From positions 1-64,000 of the forward strand of contig JANBPK010000751.1 in assembly GCA_027579435.1 (NCBI GenBank): a DNA stretch of 64,000 nucleotides, in the 5' to 3' direction. This DNA is from Candolleomyces eurysporus (Eukaryota; Basidiomycota; Agaricomycetes; Agaricales; Psathyrellaceae). The notes beneath the pieces were generated by a model, which was given only the letters and a program-made list of their open reading frames with translations, did no database searches and had not been told where the DNA came from. Position 1 is the first letter of the stretch, and each line of letters starts with the position of its first letter. A program made the position numbers and the translations under genes. Positions 1 to 10,938 of the stretch are shown here, one piece after another.

Positions 1-172
1 AACGGCAGATTGCTGTCTTACGCGAAGGGTACAACTTCATGTTGAGGCTTGTCACTGATTCTTGATCAAGTCTTTGCTCGCAGTGTGTCTCGAGCATGGT
101 ATAGAACGAGTTTTCTGTGGATAATCCGACTCAAATATCATTGCAGGGTGCACGGCACTGAGACGCAGAGAA

Positions 173-1000
173 TCATTGGACCCCGCAGCCTTTGCCCATA
201 ATGGTGTCAAAATCACAACTACATGCGGTTTGAATAGTTATCGATACCCCGTCAAGCTCGCGAATCGATTCAACAGCAGCTTTCAGCTGAACGCCACCAC
301 TACCCGAGCCCACCCCCCGGGACACGCCCTTCGGCAGACAAACTAGAAGCTTCGGGTTGCTCGTATGGCCCTCGGAATGCTGGGAGCCTTCTGCCGTCGA
401 AAGCCTCGAGTGCAAAAANCGCCGCGAATGACCTCCAATAACTTGCATTGCGGACAAATGATAAGTTGGGACCCCGCTGCCTATATCGATACAAGCTGCT
501 ATTCGACGGATGCAGGCAAATCTCGCGTACGTTAGGGAGTAACGCTTGGGTGTCGATGGCCTGCCTGCTACCGTCAACCGATTCGGCATCGTCCGTGAAC
601 CAGGTGTCGAGGCAGAGCCTTCGCACGGAGGAGAGGCCTTTTAAGAGACTGAGAAGGGTTTCGTTGTCTTGGATGAACCAACATCTGAGGTAGAATTCCT
701 GTAAATTTGATCCATTGTTCTGGAGGAAGCTGACCACTTGTGGTAACGTCTCTGAGAGAGACCGCTGAACGGCGTCATTTTCATAATCGGGGTACCCTTT
801 ATCAGTGGGTAGGAAAGTAACGATCTGGAGGGTGGAGAGAGATGGGGCATTTATTTTGGAGAAGATGGTGTACGAGCAGGGGTTGATGATTTTGAGGAAT
901 TGAAGCCGGGGGAAGTAGAATGACGGTGCATTGTCCGATAGAGGTTTGGCAAGGCGTACATATCGTCCCGGTTGGTCGACATATCGTCCCGGTTGGTCGC
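173..1000 (-). pseudogene. F-box/LRR-like protein, 3' part, 5' truncated
   Basis: Minus-strand reading frames give leucine-rich text typical of basidiomycete F-box/LRR proteins: FPRLQFLKIINPCSY near 870-910, then LSTLQIVTFLPTDKGYPDY, then a run with LSSVRRLCLDTWFTD. The frame shifts near the N at 419, and the protein ends at a stop at 173-175, so that shift may be a sequencing error. Upstream the frame runs into a stop near 1,020, exactly where the first 7TM copy begins, and no ATG was found. The gene therefore seems to have lost its 5' end, including any F-box, at the edge of the tandem array. Function is unknown; F-box proteins usually recruit substrates to SCF ubiquitin ligases, but the F-box itself is not visible here. 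Confidence 0.5.
958..999. repeat. 21-bp direct repeat, two copies
   Basis: Two adjacent perfect copies of a 21-bp unit (958-978 and 979-999) containing ATCGTCCCGGTTGG. It lies at the junction between the truncated F-box-like gene and the first 7TM copy. On the minus strand it duplicates seven residues (QPGRYVD). Confidence 0.9.
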
Positions 1001-1029
1001 TGCATCCTTACCGCAACAACCTCCTCGGA

Positions 1030-2511
1030 TGGGCAGGAATTCCTGGTGAGGAGTTGCTGCTTGATTCAGGGACATGTATATCCCTCTCGGTTATGACAGG
1101 TTTCGCTCTCTTAACGAGCCTGGTTGTCCACCCTTTGCTGACCCTTCCCCCCCCCCTCTCCCCTTCCTCTCTCTAGGGATACTCGCAGGAACGTCAGTCA
1201 TGCTCATCAGATTGATTGCTCAACAGAATCGGATTTGTCGAAATCTCCCTCCCGCGAAACATAGAACGAGCACTTACGCTGTCGGAAGCCTCATCTTGTT
1301 CTTGCTATTCGCTGCTGGAACCATCATCTACTGCGCAAAGATTATTCTGTCGATACAGGAGCTGTTGTGCTTGTCTAGGACTCTCGAGCTGGATATCGAT
1401 GGAGCACTTGTGAACCCTCTATGGTGCATTGGGAGGAGCTTATTCGTTCAGACTGGCTCCTCGGGTGATATATCACCCCGTAGAGATACACTTGACTACG
1501 CGCTGTCTTTTGCGTTTGGGATCATAGCTCAGCTTGTCTTTTTTATTGCAGATGGCCTTTTGGTAAGGCTTTCTTCATTGTCATAATAGCCCAGAGGCTG
1601 ACTTCCTGACTTTCTTTTCTTTCTATGATTTAGGTCTACCGATGCTATCTCGTCTTTATTGATAGACGAGCAGTTTATATACCCGTTATGGTTATCTATG
1701 TCATCTGCATCAGTAAGTATCAATCATATTTCCTGGATAGAAATACACATATTCAGTTATTTTAGTAGTCTCGGTGATAGAGGCGTATCCTAGGCTTGAG
1801 ACCCGCGATTACCCGGATATACGATTTGCCGGGGCTCTTTGGCGTGCGGCACTTTGGCGTGCGGCACTGAACGAGCTGCAGAAATTATGGTTCGCCATGT
1901 CTCTCATTACAAACGTTCTTGTCACCGGTTTCATCATTTTCCGTATCCTCCGTCAACTGCCCCTCGCTGCTAGTTGCACACGTACCACGTAGGTTAAATT
2001 CGACTCTTGGGGCCAGTTAACTGAGTGAATTTCCGGAACATCTAGGCAGCCGCTCGACAGCGATGCGCAAATCGCACGAAAGAGTGATGGAGATTGTGTT
2101 GAAGAAGCAGTGGCAATGGTCAGACGACACCCGGCTACGCCAACTTGGACTGTTCGATTCTGGCGCAAATGCAGAATCGAGTGGCATTGGCAATCTTTGT
2201 ACACCCGAGTCATCGTCATACTTGTTGAAGCTGCCTTACCCCCCGCACTGTGTGGTATCGTTGCGGCGATTGCGTACTACTCTCCGGTGTGGGGTTTGGG
2301 TTGGGAGGTGATGTCGCGTCTTTTCCTGACGCTTTGGCTTGGGACTAGCGTACGTCGGTTTGCATCATGTGTGGCTTGCACGTGTACCAGTACTAATCTT
2401 GTTTATGTTTATATTATGAAGGTCCTGGCTCCGCAACTCATCGCTATTCATGCATTACAGAGAAGGCAACACTCGATGCTCAAAGTTACATCACTCGATT
2501 GTGGTGTATGA
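1030..2511 (+). pseudogene. 7TM membrane protein copy L1, 5' truncated
   Basis: Exons recognised by comparison with L2-L9: end of exon 1 (to 1099), 1177-1562, 1634-1712, 1766-1988, 2046-2349 and 2422-2511. All are in frame and joined by GT-AG introns. The usual first residues MSLLPRFW are missing; upstream sequence is antisense to the F-box-like gene and the open frame back to 916 has no ATG. The C-terminal tail ends early (SLDCGV then stop), about 45 residues before the tails of the other copies, although related tail sequence continues past the stop. Seven hydrophobic segments remain. A 15-bp tandem duplication adds a second WRAAL in exon 4. Probably not expressed as a normal protein unless another start is used. 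Confidence 0.75.
1837..1866 (+). repeat. 15-bp tandem duplication inside L1 exon 4
   Basis: The unit CTTTGGCGTGCGGCA occurs twice in a row, giving WRAALWRAAL just before helix 5 of L1. The other copies have no such duplication. Confidence 0.9.
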
Positions 2512-3130
2512 ATGAGGGAGAAGCTTCATCTAGAGCTTATCGTATCCAGAGGTAGACATGACATTGAGACACAAGCAACGAAGAGGCCTTTACCATCAAT
2601 ATCGGATTTCCAGAGCGTCTTTGAAACATGGCAGCCCAACTGAGAATCATTGTAGACGGAGATGGAAGATAGCAATTATGAAGGAACATGTTCAATTTTT
2701 TCGTTGTCTGTGTGTATTAATTGCCTTGGGATTGGCTTTTTGAATTTATTGTACGCAGCTCATCCCTAGACGTGTCGCCAATATTGATTTTGCTGCCTTG
2801 CAGTGTAGCAGTTGCGCTCCTCCAAAGGCCATCTGCGGGTATCCCCAGACTTCCATGTCAAATCGACGTCAGATGAGTGTGGCCGGATGCGGGCGGCTTC
2901 AGAGCACTGCTCCAAGGTTCCTGGGTAAATGCGGATGGCTCACAACTCCGCATCCTCCACAATGCTGTCGACACACCTGGCTGGTACGCGCGCCGGAAAG
3001 GATTCTTTCAGAGAGGGTAAGGCTTTGAAGCTTTGTCCTCGGCTCGGAGATGACTCGAGTGTTGTCGACTCGGGACTTGATAAAGACGAGAGGGAAGCTG
3101 AAGAAAAGGAAGAGGAAAACAATTGGATGA
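2512..3130. other. Inter-unit spacer with repeated block 'U'
   Basis: After the L1 stop comes degraded 7TM tail sequence, then a block from about 2,755 that starts near CATCCCTAGACG and recurs after L3 (about 11,080), L4 (about 14,980) and L6 (about 22,545). Plus-strand frames in the copies share short similar stretches (for example SSTMLSTH here and SSVMLSHR at 22.7 kb). No complete gene can be assembled and the source is not recognised. Confidence 0.5.
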
Positions 3131-3205
3131 CACTAGTACCGGTGGAGTGTTCTTGCGGCTACTTGCCCAGTCATCTTGCTGTCTCTACCTCTCCGCTTCA
3201 TCCAT
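3130..3205 (-). pseudogene. RGS-gene 5' stub (copy 1)
   Basis: Minus-strand start at 3205 reads MDEAERQRQQDDWASSRKNT, matching the start of the better-preserved stub at 7718 (MDEEKSQQQQQDDWANSRKN). In this copy the sequence leaves the family right after this stretch and joins block U, so the RGS domain is absent. Confidence 0.6.
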
Positions 3206-3465
3206 GGCAATCGGTTTGGTGGTTGAGGGAGGGAGAGAGAGGGCCTACTCCTTGTCGACGTCGACGTCTAACGAAAACAAGGCGTGGGTACAAAAGAGCT
3301 TGCCTAACTGAAAGTGAACAAGACTCACTGTTGATCATGACCCGGCCGCTCGGTCGACTGGTTGCACGACGCATATGCAAGCACTGACGTTAGGGTGGCT
3401 GTGTACCCTTGGTGCATGAGTTCGTAGGGCATGCCTCTCTCCAGCACCTCCATCCCGCCTCTTTT

Positions 3466-3850
3466 CGTTGTCGATCACGACGAGCAACGTCTTCTCAAGA
3501 ACTCTCTCTTCAGCTATCCCGAAATTTGCTTTTTGTTGTCCCAGATGCTTGCATCCTCCGGCAAACAACGAGTTTTTCATTCGCTATAATAGCTAGCTCG
3601 TGGAAGACGCTCACTCATAGCGACCACCCAGTCCCAGGAAATTTCCCTTGACCGACTACCCAGTCATCACAAAACACGATCATAATCATCCGGGAGGCAG
3701 AGGGCATGGACTTTCGCGAGGTTGGTGCGTCATCGGTTTAATATTTACATCGGGCAATCTGCTAACAGACAACGAGAACAGGGCGTTGAGGAATCCGTAA
3801 AGGCTCGACGACCCGTCCTCGAGAATCGAAAGGAGATCAGCCGAATGGGC
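3466..3850 (+). pseudogene. NDUFA2/B8 complex I subunit remnant (copy 1)
   Basis: Matches the intact copy at 7904-8313. The ATG is replaced by ATCACGACG. Exon 1 text (GAGCAACGTCTTCTCAAGAA) is shifted out of frame. Exon 2 keeps recognisable pieces (CCGGGAGGCAGAGGGCAT), and the second intron is still visible before GGCGTTGAGGAATCCGTAAA. It cannot encode the subunit. Confidence 0.7.
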
Positions 3851-4560
3851 CACACGTTACCCGTTGACCGCTTCCTTCGAACCTTCGCGCCGACGGGATC
3901 TACACATTTGCCGGCCTCGCTTACGCATTGTGGGAAATTTACCGCGGTGTTGAATCACAAGATCTACTTTAGCGCTAGGAGCGAAATCGTAGTTCTCGAT
4001 CTCGTGTTTCATCGTCATCAACCGCCCGTATTCGTCCTAGTCTCTGTTTGGCACTGAATGGCATGGAAGAGAGGCGTTATTCTTCATCCAGGAGATGCGA
4101 GTGAATTTTCTACGTTCCCTTCTTCCTGGGCGCTATAGTTGTCTCTGTATTTCGAAGTCAGTTCAGACAGATCTCTCATTGTTACCGAGCTAATCTCAAG
4201 GATTGAATCGTGCCAATTTTGCGATGCAAACCTCAGCCGTGTAGGACATTGCTTGTGATTCCGGTGCAGCACTCCGTATTCGTCCAAAACCCATTGAGCT
4301 TTGACGATAACAATAATTTGAAGGAGTTTGGGGGGATAATGTCGAATTGGTCCAATGTAGCTGTAATAAGCAATACTCATAAGTTCCATGTGATCTCGGG
4401 TTCTCACTTCCGCGCAAGCATCATACATGAACTCAGTTACTAATCTGCTGTTCTTCCACTTCTGTTCTTTCACTGACTTCATGATTATCTGTTGATTGCC
4501 AAATGAACTTTCTCTTAGGTGCCAGCGGGACAGGATCATGGACCACAGCCCCGAGCTGCC
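3851..4560. other. Spacer between NDUFA2 remnant and L2
   Basis: This stretch recurs after every NDUFA2 copy. It includes a conserved segment (around 4,150-4,260 here, 8,640-8,760, 12,290-12,370, 25,030-25,130, 29,090-29,170, 33,950-34,030) that on the minus strand starts MxDLSxLTSKY followed by divergent text. No family was recognised and the frames are broken in most copies. It may be the 5' end of another passenger gene. Confidence 0.4.
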
Positions 4561-4580
4561 AGTATTTAGTAGGTGAAAGG
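4561..4580 (+). promoter_or_regulatory. Conserved upstream element of L2 (TATA-like)
   Basis: AGTATTTAGTAGGTGAAAGG lies about 75-95 bp before the L2 ATG. The same element stands at the same distance before L4 and L6-L9, so it is a likely core promoter. Confidence 0.5.
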
Positions 4581-4654
4581 CTGAAAGGGAGCGACATATC
4601 CTTGACGCCTAGTTCCTGCTCTACCTCGGAAAGCGGCAAGCAGGTGCAACCCCA

Positions 4655-6357
4655 ATGTCTCTTCTCCCACGATTCTGGTCGTGGACTCTCTTCGANCTAT
4701 TTTTTCAATTACATTCAAGCCTCGGGACACTCCAGCAAAGGAAGTGAGATGTTGCTGAATGATTTCATGACATGCATATTCCTCTTGGTTATGACAGGTT
4801 TTGCCCTCTTGATGAGCCTGGTTATCCATCCTTCGCTGACCTCTTGCTCCCCTCTCTCTAGGGATACTCGCAGGAACGTCAGTCATGCTCATCAGATCGA
4901 TCACTCGACAGAATCGGATCTGTCGAAATATTCCTCCCGCGAAACATAGTACGAGTGCTTATGCTGTCGGAAGTCTCATCTTGTTTCCATTATTTGCTGC
5001 CGGAACCATCATCTACTGCGCAAAGATCATCCTGTCAATGAAGGAGCTGTTTTGCTTGACTAGGACCCTCAAGGCGGTTGGCAATGGAAATCCTGCAAAG
5101 GCTTTATGGTGTAATTGGAGGAACTCATTGGCTCAGAGAGGCTCCCCGATGCATCCTGGAATACGCTATAGAGATACGCCTGACAATGCGCTGTCTTTTG
5201 CATTTGGGATCATAGCTCAGCTTGTATTTTTTATTGCAGACGGCCTTTTGGTAAGGTATTCTTTGCCATAATCGCCCAGACGCTGACTTCCTGTCTTCTT
5301 TTTTGTTCTGTGATTTAGGTGTACCGGTGCTATCTCATCTTCATTGACAGACGAGCGGTTTATGTGCCTGTTATGGCTATCTATGCCAGTTGCATCGGTG
5401 AGTACGAATCATATTATTCCAGGTAGCTATAGACATGAATATATTCAATTATTTTAGTAATCTCGATGATGGGGTTGTATCCTACTCTCGGATCTCGAGA
5501 CGAGTACATCAGATTTCGTTCAGCGCAAGATATCACCCTGCTTCGAGATATGGCAGAGTCTTATCTGCTGGTATTATGGTTCGCTATGTCTCTCATTACG
5601 AACATTATAGTCACCAGCTTCATCATTTCCTATATTTTTCGTCAACTGTCTCTCGCTGTCAGCCCCACCGGTGCCACGTAGGTTAAATTCATCTCTGGAG
5701 GCCAGTTCACTGAGTCAACTTCCAGAACACCCAGGCAGCTGCTCGACCGCGAGGGGCAAGTCCCTCAAGACAGTGAACGGGCTGGCGTTGGAGACGGTGA
5801 CGGAAGGGTCAGACAATGGTCGACGATGTCAACTCGGATTCTCCGACTTCGGTGCAAAGGCGGAAATGTTATGTACAGGTGGCACTGGCAGTCAATGTAT
5901 ACCGGTGTCATCATCGTACTGATTGAGGCCGCCTTACCCCCCGCACTGTGTGGCATCGCGGCGATGATCGCGTTCTACGTTGGGGAGGTGCACATGCACG
6001 AGAGCTTGGGTCAGCAAGCAGTGTTTCGCCTTTTTTTGACACTTTGGCTTGGGACTAGTGTACGTCCTTTTCTATTACGTGTGGTCTTGCGCATATATCG
6101 GTACTGATCTCGTTTATACTGATATTATGAAGGTCTTAGCCCCACAACTTATCGCTATGCGTGCATTACAGAGGAGGCAATACTCGATGCTCGAGGTTGG
6201 ATCACTGAATCGTGGTGGGGAGACCAAGGAGAGACCTCGGCTGGAGCCTATAGTGTTCAGAGTTCGACACGGCATCGAGACGCAAGCAACGAACCGAGAG
6301 TTTACTATCGATATCGGGTCCCCAGACTTGTCCAGACGAGGCGAAGAGCATCTCTAA
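4655..6357 (+). CDS. 7TM membrane protein L2
   Basis: Six exons: 4655-4797, 4862-5250, 5319-5397, 5458-5677, 5735-6059, 6133-6357. The N at 4696 must be an extra base: without it the exons sum to 1,380 nt (459 aa) and exon 1 matches L4. The start MSLLPRFWSW is shared by L2, L4 and L7. Seven hydrophobic segments can be traced: around the exon 1/2 junction, in GSLILFPLFAAGTIIYCAKI, in LSFAFGIIAQLVFFIADGLL, around VYVPVMAIYASCI, in WFAMSLITNIIVTSFIISY, in VIIVLIEAALPPALCGIAA, and across FLTLWLGTS/VLAPQLIA. A hydrophilic tail follows. The layout resembles the large agaricomycete family of orphan seven-helix proteins; ligand and function are unknown. L2, L4 and L7 form one subgroup by their tails (GEEHL ending). 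Confidence 0.85.
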
Positions 6358-6569
6358 ATTGACAGTGCCCAGGCGAGAGTACTTTGCTGTGGAGATGACG
6401 GAGAGCCAAGACCGCACTCATGAAGAAGCACGCTTGATTTTAACGTTATCCGTGTGTGTTAATATAGTCAGGCTCTTTTACCTTGTAGTACGTAGTAAAA
6501 CGCGTCTGACTTTTTTGCTTTCTACTGTGTTGAAGCATGCAATCCGCCGGCTACCCTAATCAAGGCCTG

Positions 6570-7325
6570 TTCTAGACATGGATGTCGCTTCAACCACTAG
6601 CTCCTTCAAAATCTGCACGTCCGCGCCTCAGAAGGCAACCCATTCTTTCTGCTGAATGAGCTCCGGGACGCGAATACAGAGCTTCGCCCGAAAGGACTGG
6701 TCTGCGTTGACGAAAGAACAACCGAGAGCGGAAGCAGCGAGTTCGCTGACAAACGTCTTGCCATTCCTCTTGTGTCAATCAAGACAGACACAGCCGAGTC
6801 GTGCTGCTGCACCCCGCTTGCCGAACGAGTCGCGTAAAGACTAGCGAGGTCAACCCCTTCAAACCTCGATACCAATCTGGCAGGGAGGTGATAAAATGAG
6901 AAACCGGGGAATTAGGAGGAACGGTAAAGCTCGAGATCAACCCCACCAATCAGGCCAAGTCTATGACGGTTCTAAGCAGTGCACACTGACACCGCGCTTG
7001 AGCTCCGTGATAGGCTTGCCAATAATCCCATTTCCTAAAATCGCAACAGCCATTGCACACGCGCACAATAAAAAAAAGATAGGAAACACACCAATTGGTC
7101 AATCATCCTATTACACTTCTTCGCTCTCTAAGCTTCGATTCGCAATCCTCAAAATCTGAGTTTTCCCACTCGCCACAGCAGCAATCGCGGTCGCACTCAA
7201 GAACACATCCGTCACAATCTCCGTATCCACTTCAATCGCCTTGAGCTGTCGTAGTCTCCGTCTGCGTCATTTTATAACCCATTTTCTCCAAAACCCCCTT
7301 CGCAAACTTGCCATCTCCCTGCAAC
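6570..7325 (-). pseudogene. AROM fragment F1 (shikimate kinase start plus EPSP synthase end)
   Basis: Homologous to parts of the intact AROM gene around 38,600-39,460. On the minus strand it holds, in order, the last EPSP-synthase coding stretch (near 7,320-7,150), intron remnants, a shortened EPSPS exon 5, and the shikimate kinase start (GVDLASLYATRSASGVQQHD). The P-loop GMRGTGKT of AROM is destroyed, and frameshifts break the rest. It cannot encode an enzyme. Confidence 0.8.
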
Positions 7326-7329
7326 GAAC

Positions 7330-7718
7330 TCACCGGCCTCTGGGTCGAGGCCAACGACGGTGCCACAGATAGAGCCGCGTCGACAGGCATCGTCCCAGTA
7401 CTGGGGCTAGTCCTCCTTGATGGTGCGCCCTGAATTGCAGATGTCCTTTAAGTAATAGGCCCCGCAGAGATTCTCGTGTTGCTGCACATCCAGCCAAAAG
7501 TCTGGGATGTCTTCTGCACCCTCTCTTTGCAGAAAGAAACCGTAAAATAACGAGCTCACCAATCGTCATATTCAGCAATAACGACACACACTAAACACGA
7601 ACAATCCGACTGGCGGTCACGTCCTCCTCGACAGAACCTCCGTGAACGAGGGCAGCCTGTTTTTGCGGCTGTTTGCCCAGTCATCTTGCTGCTGTTGCTG
7701 GCTCTTCTCTTCATCCAT
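7330..7718 (-). pseudogene. RGS-domain gene, 5' part (copy 2, best preserved)
   Basis: Start at 7718 gives MDEEKSQQQQQDDWANSRKN followed by RLPSFTEVLSRRT, then an intron-like gap, then FLQREGAEDIPDFWLDVQQH and ENLCGAYYLKDICNSGRTIK. That is the front half of a fungal RGS (regulator of G-protein signalling) domain of the membrane-anchored RAX1-like type. An in-frame TAG replaces the Trp of the xDWPQYW motif. After TVVGLDPEAG the sequence switches directly into the AROM EPSPS fragment at about 7,330, so the rest of the RGS gene is missing. Confidence 0.65.
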
Positions 7719-7903
7719 GGCGAATCAGCTTGAGGGGTTAAAGGGAGAGGGGGAGGGCCTGCTCGTCGTCGTCGTCGTCCTCGCTCTCGAACGAAGACAA
7801 GTGGGTGGGGGGGTTGCCCAACTGAACCGTAACGAGTTGATCAAGATTATGTAACCCCCTTACCCTGCCTCCAGCACCTCCGTTTGTACCCCCTCGTTNG
7901 TCG

Positions 7904-8313
7904 ATGAGCAACGTCTTTGCAAAAGCCCTCTCGTCAACTGTTCGGGAAATCCGCTTCGTCTTGTCTCAGAGCGGCTCTGCATCCTCCGGTACACGGTCAG
8001 TTTGTCATTTGCCAGCTGGCTCGTGTTCGAGGCCGCTCAAACTGCCTTCCCGGACACAGGAAATTCGTCCTGGCCAACTACCCTGTCATCAAGAAACACA
8101 ACCAGGATCTTCCGGTACTCATCCGGGAGGCAGAAGGTGTACCTGCACGCGCCTTCGCGAGGTTTGGTGCGTTGTCGGTTTAATGTTTACGTTGGTCAAT
8201 CTGCTAACAGCCTACTAGAACGGGGCGTCGAGAAATCCGTAGAGCTCGACGATCTTTCCTCGGCAGAGGTGGAATCAGAAGTAGCTCAGCTGCTCGGTGT
8301 ACACAAGAAGTAG
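7904..8313 (+). CDS. NADH:ubiquinone oxidoreductase subunit NDUFA2/B8-like, intact copy
   Basis: Three exons: 7904-7995, 8060-8166, 8219-8313, totalling 294 nt (97 aa), with GT-AG introns of 64 and 52 nt. The protein starts MSNVFAKALSSTVREIRFVL, has the SGSASSGTRKFVLANYPVIK region, and continues LPVLIREAEGVPARAFARFE and RGVEKSVELDDLSSAEVESE. Length and these motifs match the small thioredoxin-fold complex I accessory subunit (human NDUFA2, Neurospora 10.5 kDa subunit), located in the mitochondrial inner membrane complex. It is the only one of seven copies in this window with an intact start, splice sites and stop. It lies between the RGS stub (divergent) and 7TM copy L3 (same strand). Confidence 0.82.
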
Positions 8314-9140
8314 AGACATTCCCGGAAGGGCGAATAGACTGCACGTTACCCATTGCCTGCTTCCTCCGAACCTTGAACCTTCACGCCGACGGGATTTACA
8401 CATTTGCCGGCTTCCCTGATGCATCATAAAGCGTTTAGAGCCTCGAATCGCAGGACTCACTTCAGCGCTAGGTGCGGAATCGTACTCCTCTGTTTCGTGT
8501 TTTTGCGTTTCATCGTCATCACCTGCCCCTGTTCATCCCGTTCCCGGTTTGACACGGCATGGAAGAGAGGCGTTCTTCCTCCAGGATAGAGATGCGAGCG
8601 AAGCTCATGCATTCCCTTCTTCTTGGCGCCAGACCGCTCTCCGTATTTCGAAGTCAGTTTAGACAAATCTACCATGGATACCGAACTCACTTCGGGGGTT
8701 CAATGGTGCCCATTTTGCGATGCAAACCTCAGCCGCGGAGGACATTGCTTGTATATCCTGTGCAGCACTCCGGACTTGCCCAACACCCCTCGAGCTTCGA
8801 TGATGACAACAAGTTGTTGCCTTTTTCGAGATGTGCACGCTCACCTTGTTTGAGCACTTATTCCGTCTCCATGTAGGTCCCTGCTCTGCAATGAGAAGGC
8901 TGGGTGATGGCATCGAATTTTTGATCCAACATAGTTGTTGTAAGAGTCGCGTGTCTTTATAGTCATTTCCGCCGCAGCCTCATAGACTCGGTCAAAACCG
9001 AACTTTTATAATAGAAAAACATCGATGTATATCATCATCATCATTTTCCATCTCTGCTCTTTGAACAGCTTCATGATCATCTACCGATTGCTGATTAAAC
9101 TTGCTCTTGGTCTCCAGCGGGACTGAATCATGGTACATAT
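8314..9140. other. Spacer before L3
   Basis: Copy of the spacer that follows each NDUFA2 unit. It contains the minus-strand MVDLSKLTSKYGE stretch near 8,660 and a stretch ending in AT-rich sequence and CCAGCGGGACTGAATCATGG, which recurs upstream of L5, L8 and L9. No complete gene seen. Confidence 0.4.
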
Positions 9141-9160
9141 CCTATACATAGGTAGAAGGC
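9141..9160 (+). promoter_or_regulatory. Upstream element of L3 (divergent TATA-like)
   Basis: A CTATACATAGGTAGAAGGC stretch stands where the other copies carry AGTATATAGTAGGT, a little closer to the ATG at 9206. Confidence 0.35.
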
Positions 9161-9205
9161 CGCAAGGAAGTGACATATCCTTAACGCCTTCTTCCTCCCA
9201 CTCCA

Positions 9206-10938
9206 ATGTCTCTTCTCCCACGATTCTGGTCGTATGCTTTGTTCGACTATATCGAGGAGTACATTCACTTGATATATGTGCCAGTCATTGACTACCCCGT
9301 GTGGACACCAAGTAATACTATCAAGAGATTACTGATTGATTCAGTGGGATGCATATCCCTCTCAATTATGACAGGTTTCGCCCTCTTTATGGTCGTCCAC
9401 CCTTGGCTAACCCCTTCCCCTCCTCTCTCTAGGGATACTCACAGGAACGTCAGTCATGCTCATCGGATTGATTGCTCAAGAGAATCGGATTTGTCGAAAT
9501 GTTCCTCCCGCGAAACATAGAACGAGCGCTTACGCTGCTGGAAGCCTCGTCTTATTCTTGCTATTCGCTGCTGGAACCATCATCTACTGCGCAAAGATTA
9601 TCCTGTCCATGAAAGAGCTGTTGTGCTTGGCTAGGACCCTCAAGCTAGATGGCCATGGAGTAACTGTGGGGGCTCTATTCTGTAATGGGGGCAGCTTTTT
9701 CGCTCGGACTAGTGGTTTCCGGGAATATGAAACACGCTATAGAGATACGCTTGACTATGCGCTGTCTTTCGCGTTTGGGGTCATAGCTCAGCTTGTCTTG
9801 TTTATTGCAGATGGCCTTTTGGTAAAACTTTCTTCGTTGCCGCCATAATAGCACAGAGGCTGACTTCCTGCCTTTCTTTTTTCTCTCTGATTTAGGTTTA
9901 CCGATGCTATCTCATCTTCATTGATAGACGAGCGGTGTATATACCCGTTATGGCTCTCTATGCCCTCTGCGTCAGTGAGTATGAATCATATTATCCCAGG
10001 TAGACATACATATATTCAATCATTTTAGCAATTTCAATGATAGAGTTGTATCCTAGTGTCGTAAACAAGGACAATTACGATTTCGAATTCCCAGGAAGCT
10101 CTTACTCCCTGCTATTACAGGTAGCACAGTCCCATCTACTGATATTATGGTTCGCCACGTCTCTTGTCACAAACATTCTAGTCAACACCTCCATCATTTC
10201 CCGTATTTTCCTTCAACTGTCCCTCGCTGCTAGCTGCACTCGCGCCACGTAGGTTAAATCCGACTATGGGGCCAGTTCACTGAATCGACCTCTGGAACAT
10301 CCAGGCAGCCGCTCGACGACGATGGGCAAGTCCCGCAAGACAGTGACAGACGTGGCGGTGGAGAAGGTGATGGAAGGGTTAGACAACGCCTGACGATGCC
10401 AACTTGGATTCTCCGACTCCGACGCCAAGGCAAAGATGTTATGCATAGGTGGCACTGGCAGTCGGTGTACACCAGGGTCATTATCATACTGATTGAAGCT
10501 GCCTTACCCCCCGCACTGTCTGGCATTGCTGCAGTGATCGCGTATTACATTCCGTCGACAAACTATATGCTGCAGGGTCTGGGTCGGCAGGGTCTGGGTT
10601 GGCAGGGTTTGGGTTGGCAGGTGGTGTCGCGTCTTTTCCTGACGCTTTGGCTTGGGACTAGTGTACGTCGTTTTTCTTCATGTACTGATCTCGTTTATGT
10701 TTATATTATGAAGGTCTTGGCCCCGCAACTCGTCGCTATTCACGCATTACGGAGGAGGCAACACTCGATGCTCGAAATTGCATCACTAAATCGCGGTGTT
10801 AGGTCCAACGAGAGACCTCAGCCGGAGCCTGTCGTGTTCAGAGGTCGACATGACGTTGAGACACAAACAGCAAACGAGGAGTTCACCATCAGTATCGGAA
10901 CTTCGGGCCTTTCCAAACGAGGGGAAGAGCGTCTTTGA
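9206..10938 (+). CDS. 7TM membrane protein L3
   Basis: Six exons: 9206-9374, 9433-9821, 9896-9974, 10029-10248, 10305-10662, 10714-10938; 1,440 nt, 479 aa. The start is MSLLPRFWSYALFDYIEEYI. Exon 1 is longer than in L2 because the first extracellular or lumenal stretch is longer. The loop between helices 6 and 7 carries three tandem copies of a five-residue unit (GLGRQ, GLGWQ, GLGWQ), absent from most relatives. The tail ends KRGEERL and groups L3 with L1 and L6. Seven hydrophobic segments are present and no signal peptide is evident. Confidence 0.85.
10576..10620 (+). repeat. Three 15-bp tandem repeats in L3 exon 5
   Basis: Units at 10576-10590, 10591-10605 and 10606-10620 (GGTCTGGGTYGGCAG-type) differ by one or two bases and encode GLG(R/W)Q. 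They expand the loop before helix 7 without shifting the frame. Confidence 0.9.

Noticed and set aside
7330..7718. Functional short RGS protein
   Set aside because: In-frame stop, only half the domain, and fusion to AROM fragments.
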